A stretch of DNA of 64,000 nucleotides, taken from assembly GCA_905176665.1 (NCBI GenBank), contig CAJINA010000157.1:62001-126000 (forward strand). The letters run 5' to 3'. The stretch comes from Olavius algarvensis Delta 4 endosymbiont (GTDB lineage Bacteria; Desulfobacterota; Desulfobacteria; Desulfobacterales; CAJINA01). A model generated the notes under the pieces. The model saw nothing but the letters and a program-made list of their open reading frames with translations. It made no database searches and was not told the origin of the DNA. Of this stretch, positions 61,994 through 64,000 are shown piece after piece; within the stretch, counting starts at the first letter, position 1, and each line of letters opens with the position of its first letter. The position numbers and the translations under genes were made by a program.

Positions 61994-62209
61994 TTACTTT
62001 ACGTTTTTAGCTGCGCCAGTGAATTCCTGCAGAATTTCGGCCCCAGTGCCGCTTTGCCACAGGTACAGGCCGGCGCCCAGAATAACGATGACAATGATCG
62101 GCAGGACCTTGTTGTCCCCGATATCGCTTTTGATAACTTTCTTCACATGCCAGAGCATCAGCAAAACAATGACGCCAATGATTATGTTTTCGGTGGTCAG
62201 GTACTCCAT
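61994..62209 (-). CDS. Small two-helix membrane protein
   Basis: I start at the ATG of MEYLTTENIIIGVIVLLMLW, 11 bases after GGAGG, giving 71 residues. It has two hydrophobic helices (IIIGVIVLLMLWHV and VLPIIVIVILGAGLYLW) separated by the charged loop KKVIKSDIGDNK. The short C-terminal tail is soluble. I do not recognise the family, and no partner gene is adjacent. Confidence 0.5.
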   Translation of the reverse strand: MEYLTTENIIIGVIVLLMLWHVKKVIKSDIGDNKVLPIIVIVILGAGLYLWQSGTGAEILQEFTGAAKNVK

Positions 62210-62519
62210 GCGAGCGGTATCCTCCATTTTTCGGTATTGGTTCCTTGTCCCTATTCTTATAATTTGCATTGTGGGATGTAAAGTCTTACCATTTCGAGAT
62301 GCTTTGAACGTACAGGGTTCTGAAAGCCTCTTTGTCGTTTATTCAGGTTGTGCTAACATACTTTGACGCCCTTGACGGTTGTGGCACGATAGTCTAAGAT
62401 TGTAAAAAATTTACAGCATGTTAAGGGTGTCCGGACAAAAACCTCCAGGGAAAATTAGCGGGCATTGGGCTTCAATAAATCATAGGCGCAGGCTACCAAA
62501 TTATGAAAGGAAGTGCATC

Positions 62520-62918
62520 ATGAAGAGCCTTATGACGTTGTTGTGGGTACTTCTGGTGTTAATTGTAGGGCAACCTGTTTCGGCCTCCACCGATATCTGT
62601 CATTTGGCTTCCCAGGCTGTCAAAATGGAGCAGAAAGATATCGATGAGTTTTATAAAGCCCACGTGGCTCGGAGACTGCTCACAGGACGTGGGGTGGTAA
62701 AGAGTGTCAAACAAACCGCCGGCGGCGCGGTCAAGGGGAACTACCAGGTAGAAATCATCTGCTCCCCGAATGTGATTGTCAGGCTCCAGACCAATGAGTT
62801 TTGGGTTAAACGTCAAAACGTCGTGAAAGATGCCACTGTTTCTTTTTCCGGTGAATGTACGCGGATGCATAAATCACTGAAGTCGCTCGTCTGTGTCATG
62901 CGGGCCACCATCCGGTAA
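62520..62918 (+). CDS. Small exported protein of unknown function
   Basis: The start is MKSLMTLLWVLLVLIVGQPV with AAGGAAG ahead of it, giving 132 residues with a signal peptide cleaved near SA-STD. The mature part contains four cysteines (ICHLAS, IICSPNVIV, SGECTRM, LVCVMRA), which could make two disulfides in the periplasm. The segment GRGVVKSVKQTAGGAVKGNYQVEI followed by VIVRLQTN suggests an OB-like beta fold. I do not recognise a named family. Confidence 0.6.
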   Translation: MKSLMTLLWVLLVLIVGQPVSASTDICHLASQAVKMEQKDIDEFYKAHVARRLLTGRGVVKSVKQTAGGAVKGNYQVEIICSPNVIVRLQTNEFWVKRQNVVKDATVSFSGECTRMHKSLKSLVCVMRATIR

Positions 62919-63020
62919 TCTTGCACGGTCGATTTAGATAGACAGTCAGGTTCCCGGTCACCAAATCACCCAAACAATCTAAGCTTGAATGCCAGGCATT
63001 TCAGGTTCAAGATGATAACA

Positions 63021-63071
63021 TTCCGACCTTGCAGGGTCGGAACGGTCGGGGCGTGCATGTCTCCACGCCCC
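63021..63071. promoter_or_regulatory. Two tandem hairpins upstream of the RND adaptor gene
   Basis: TTCCGACC/GGTCGGAA forms a perfect 8-bp stem with loop TTGCAG, and GGGGCGTG/CACGCCCC forms a second perfect 8-bp stem with an eight-base loop five bases later. They lie 41-91 bases before the adaptor start. The absence of a T-run makes simple termination unlikely; operator or leader structure is possible, or they could be a dispersed repeat. Confidence 0.45.
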
Positions 63072-63111
63072 ATCATTATACACGCATTAATTGAAAACAG
63101 AGGTTGCTAGC

Positions 63112-64000
63112 ATGAAACGACTTTGGTTTGACTTACGCGGAAACCTTTCAGACCGCAGGTTTTTCTTTTTCACCATGGTCTTGTTTGCCCTGTTAACCAT
63201 GGTGTTCTCGATCGGTGGGTGCGGCAAGAAGGAAGAGCCGGTCCAAAAAGAGGTTGTCCGGCCGGTAAAAACGATTACGATACAAGCCGCCGGCGCCAGC
63301 GTCTCCCGCAGTTACCCGGGTCAGGTCCGGGCGTCGCGCCGGGTCGATCTGGCCTTCAAGGTGGCCGGGCCTCTGGTGGAATTGCCCGTGGAGGAAGGGC
63401 AGGAGATTAAGCGGGGCCAGTTGATTGCCAAGATCCTGCCCCGGGATTTCAAAATCCGGCTGGACCAGGCCAAAGCCAAGGCGTTGGAAGCCGAACAGCA
63501 GTATCAGCGCTACCGGGACCTGTATGCGAAGAACCAGGTCTCCAAGGGCGATTTCGACCGGTATAAAAGCCAGCGGGATGTGGCCGTGGCTCAGAAAGCA
63601 GACGCCCAAAACGCCCTGAAGGATACCAGCCTGAGGGCCCCCTTCGAAGGCATTATCGCCACACGTTATGTGCAGAATTTTGAAGAAGTCCAGGCCAAAC
63701 AGCCGATTGTCTTTCTCCAGGATATTCGCCAGGTGGAAATGCTGCTGAATGTACCGGAAAGTGAAATGGCAACGGTCAGGGGAGAAATCCAGGCCAAGGC
63801 CTACGCCCAGTTTCCCACGGCGCCGGGTAAACGGTGGGACTTAGGCCTTAAAGAGTTTTCCACACAGGCGGACCCGAAGACCCAGACCTACCAGGTCGTC
63901 ACGGTGATGCCCCAGCCCGAGGAAATCAACGTGCTGCCGGGGATGACCGGCACGGTGGTTATTGAATTGTCGGGCGAGGACGAGACCGCTGCCGGGCCGC
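63112..64000 (+). CDS. RND efflux periplasmic adaptor (membrane fusion) lipoprotein, 5' part
   Basis: The frame from MKRLWFDLRGNLSDRRFFFF is open to the window's end (296 codons visible). It has a lipobox (MVFSIGGC followed by GKKEEPVQ). The beta-barrel and lipoyl halves are visible as YPGQVRASRRVDLAFKVAG, VEEGQEIKRGQLIAKI, and the second half DTSLRAPFEGIIATRYV. The middle helical hairpin (residues about 115-165, QAKAKALEAEQQYQRYRDLY) docks to an outer-membrane channel. It will pair with an RND pump gene probably just downstream. The 193 bp upstream holds the two hairpins. Confidence 0.9.
   Translation, partial: MKRLWFDLRGNLSDRRFFFFTMVLFALLTMVFSIGGCGKKEEPVQKEVVRPVKTITIQAAGASVSRSYPGQVRASRRVDLAFKVAGPLVELPVEEGQEIKRGQLIAKILPRDFKIRLDQAKAKALEAEQQYQRYRDLYAKNQVSKGDFDRYKSQRDVAVAQKADAQNALKDTSLRAPFEGIIATRYVQNFEEVQAKQPIVFLQDIRQVEMLLNVPESEMATVRGEIQAKAYAQFPTAPGKRWDLGLKEFSTQADPKTQTYQVVTVMPQPEEINVLPGMTGTVVIELSGEDETAAGP

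Noticed and set aside
1-64000. tRNA or rRNA genes
   Set aside because: No cloverleaf with a matching TTCGAnnC arm and acceptor stem, and no rRNA block, was recognised by eye on either strand; a short tRNA could still be missed without a covariance search.

Overview
The window reads as chromosomal DNA of a Gram-negative, anaerobic member of the Desulfobacterota (deltaproteobacterial type, for example the Desulfosarcina/Desulfatitalea group). The grounds are a DsrE2/TusA/HdrD-like sulfur-transfer and electron-transfer cluster, a TRAP transporter with a TatT lipoprotein, orphan molybdopterin enzymes, many outer-membrane proteins, a moderately high GC content, and intergenic spaces crowded with dispersed palindromic repeats. 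The lineage is inferred from gene content; no rRNA or tRNA gene was seen.

Layout. 1-5.4 kb: the tail of a J-domain protein, an O-methyltransferase, a small basic protein, and a tatT-dctP-dctQ-dctM TRAP uptake operon. 5.8-14.5 kb: a TIGR03545-like envelope protein, a DJ-1/PfpI protein, a SpoT-like HD protein, Hsp33, an orphan molybdopterin oxidoreductase and a Dus tRNA-modifying enzyme. 15.1-17.6 kb: a TlpA-like thioredoxin converging on DsbD (periplasmic thiol chemistry). 17.9-23.1 kb: MarR, DsrE2, TusA, cytochrome b, HdrD-like Fe-S protein and FadL, which looks like one sulfur-relay/redox unit ending in a clear terminator. 23.2-30.9 kb: an MFS transporter, a 58-residue protein coupled to a CDF metal exporter, arginase, an MltD-like transglycosylase, a thioesterase and an anchored hydrolase. 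31.1-37.5 kb: three envelope proteins, then a MarR-MoxR-VWA-acyl-CoA dehydrogenase-like operon. 37.6-42 kb: a solute-binding protein interrupted by an in-frame amber codon, followed by a histidine kinase. 42.1-48.7 kb: a complete M20 peptidase plus DppDFABC peptide-uptake operon. 49-55.8 kb: a DNA-damage mutagenesis region with DnaE2, a Y-family polymerase that has lost its catalytic acids (ImuB-like), a DUF72 protein and a LexA-type repressor. 56.1-64 kb: an ATC-hydrolase-like protein, a lipoprotein phospholipase D, phosphate acetyltransferase, an AI-2E-family permease, two small envelope proteins and the start of an RND efflux adaptor.

The structure that ordinary gene annotation does not explain is the set of intergenic repeats. 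Family A (4 full copies, 142-222 bp, plus apparent solo ends) has terminal inverted repeats close to TAGAAGCTATCTCAAAA. In several places the TAG at its edge is the stop codon of the neighbouring gene. Family B (4 full copies and one rearranged copy, 174-209 bp) has long arms of the GCGCAGAGGCGCAGAG type around small internal hairpins; two nearly identical direct copies bracket the DUF72 gene. Decayed gene ends (an SmpB tail and a DUF4143-type tail) indicate past gene loss. The most promising biology is the MarR-DsrE2-TusA-cytochrome b-HdrD-FadL unit, the mutagenesis cassette with no ImuA in the window and a repeat just upstream of lexA, and the stop-codon-edged family A elements.
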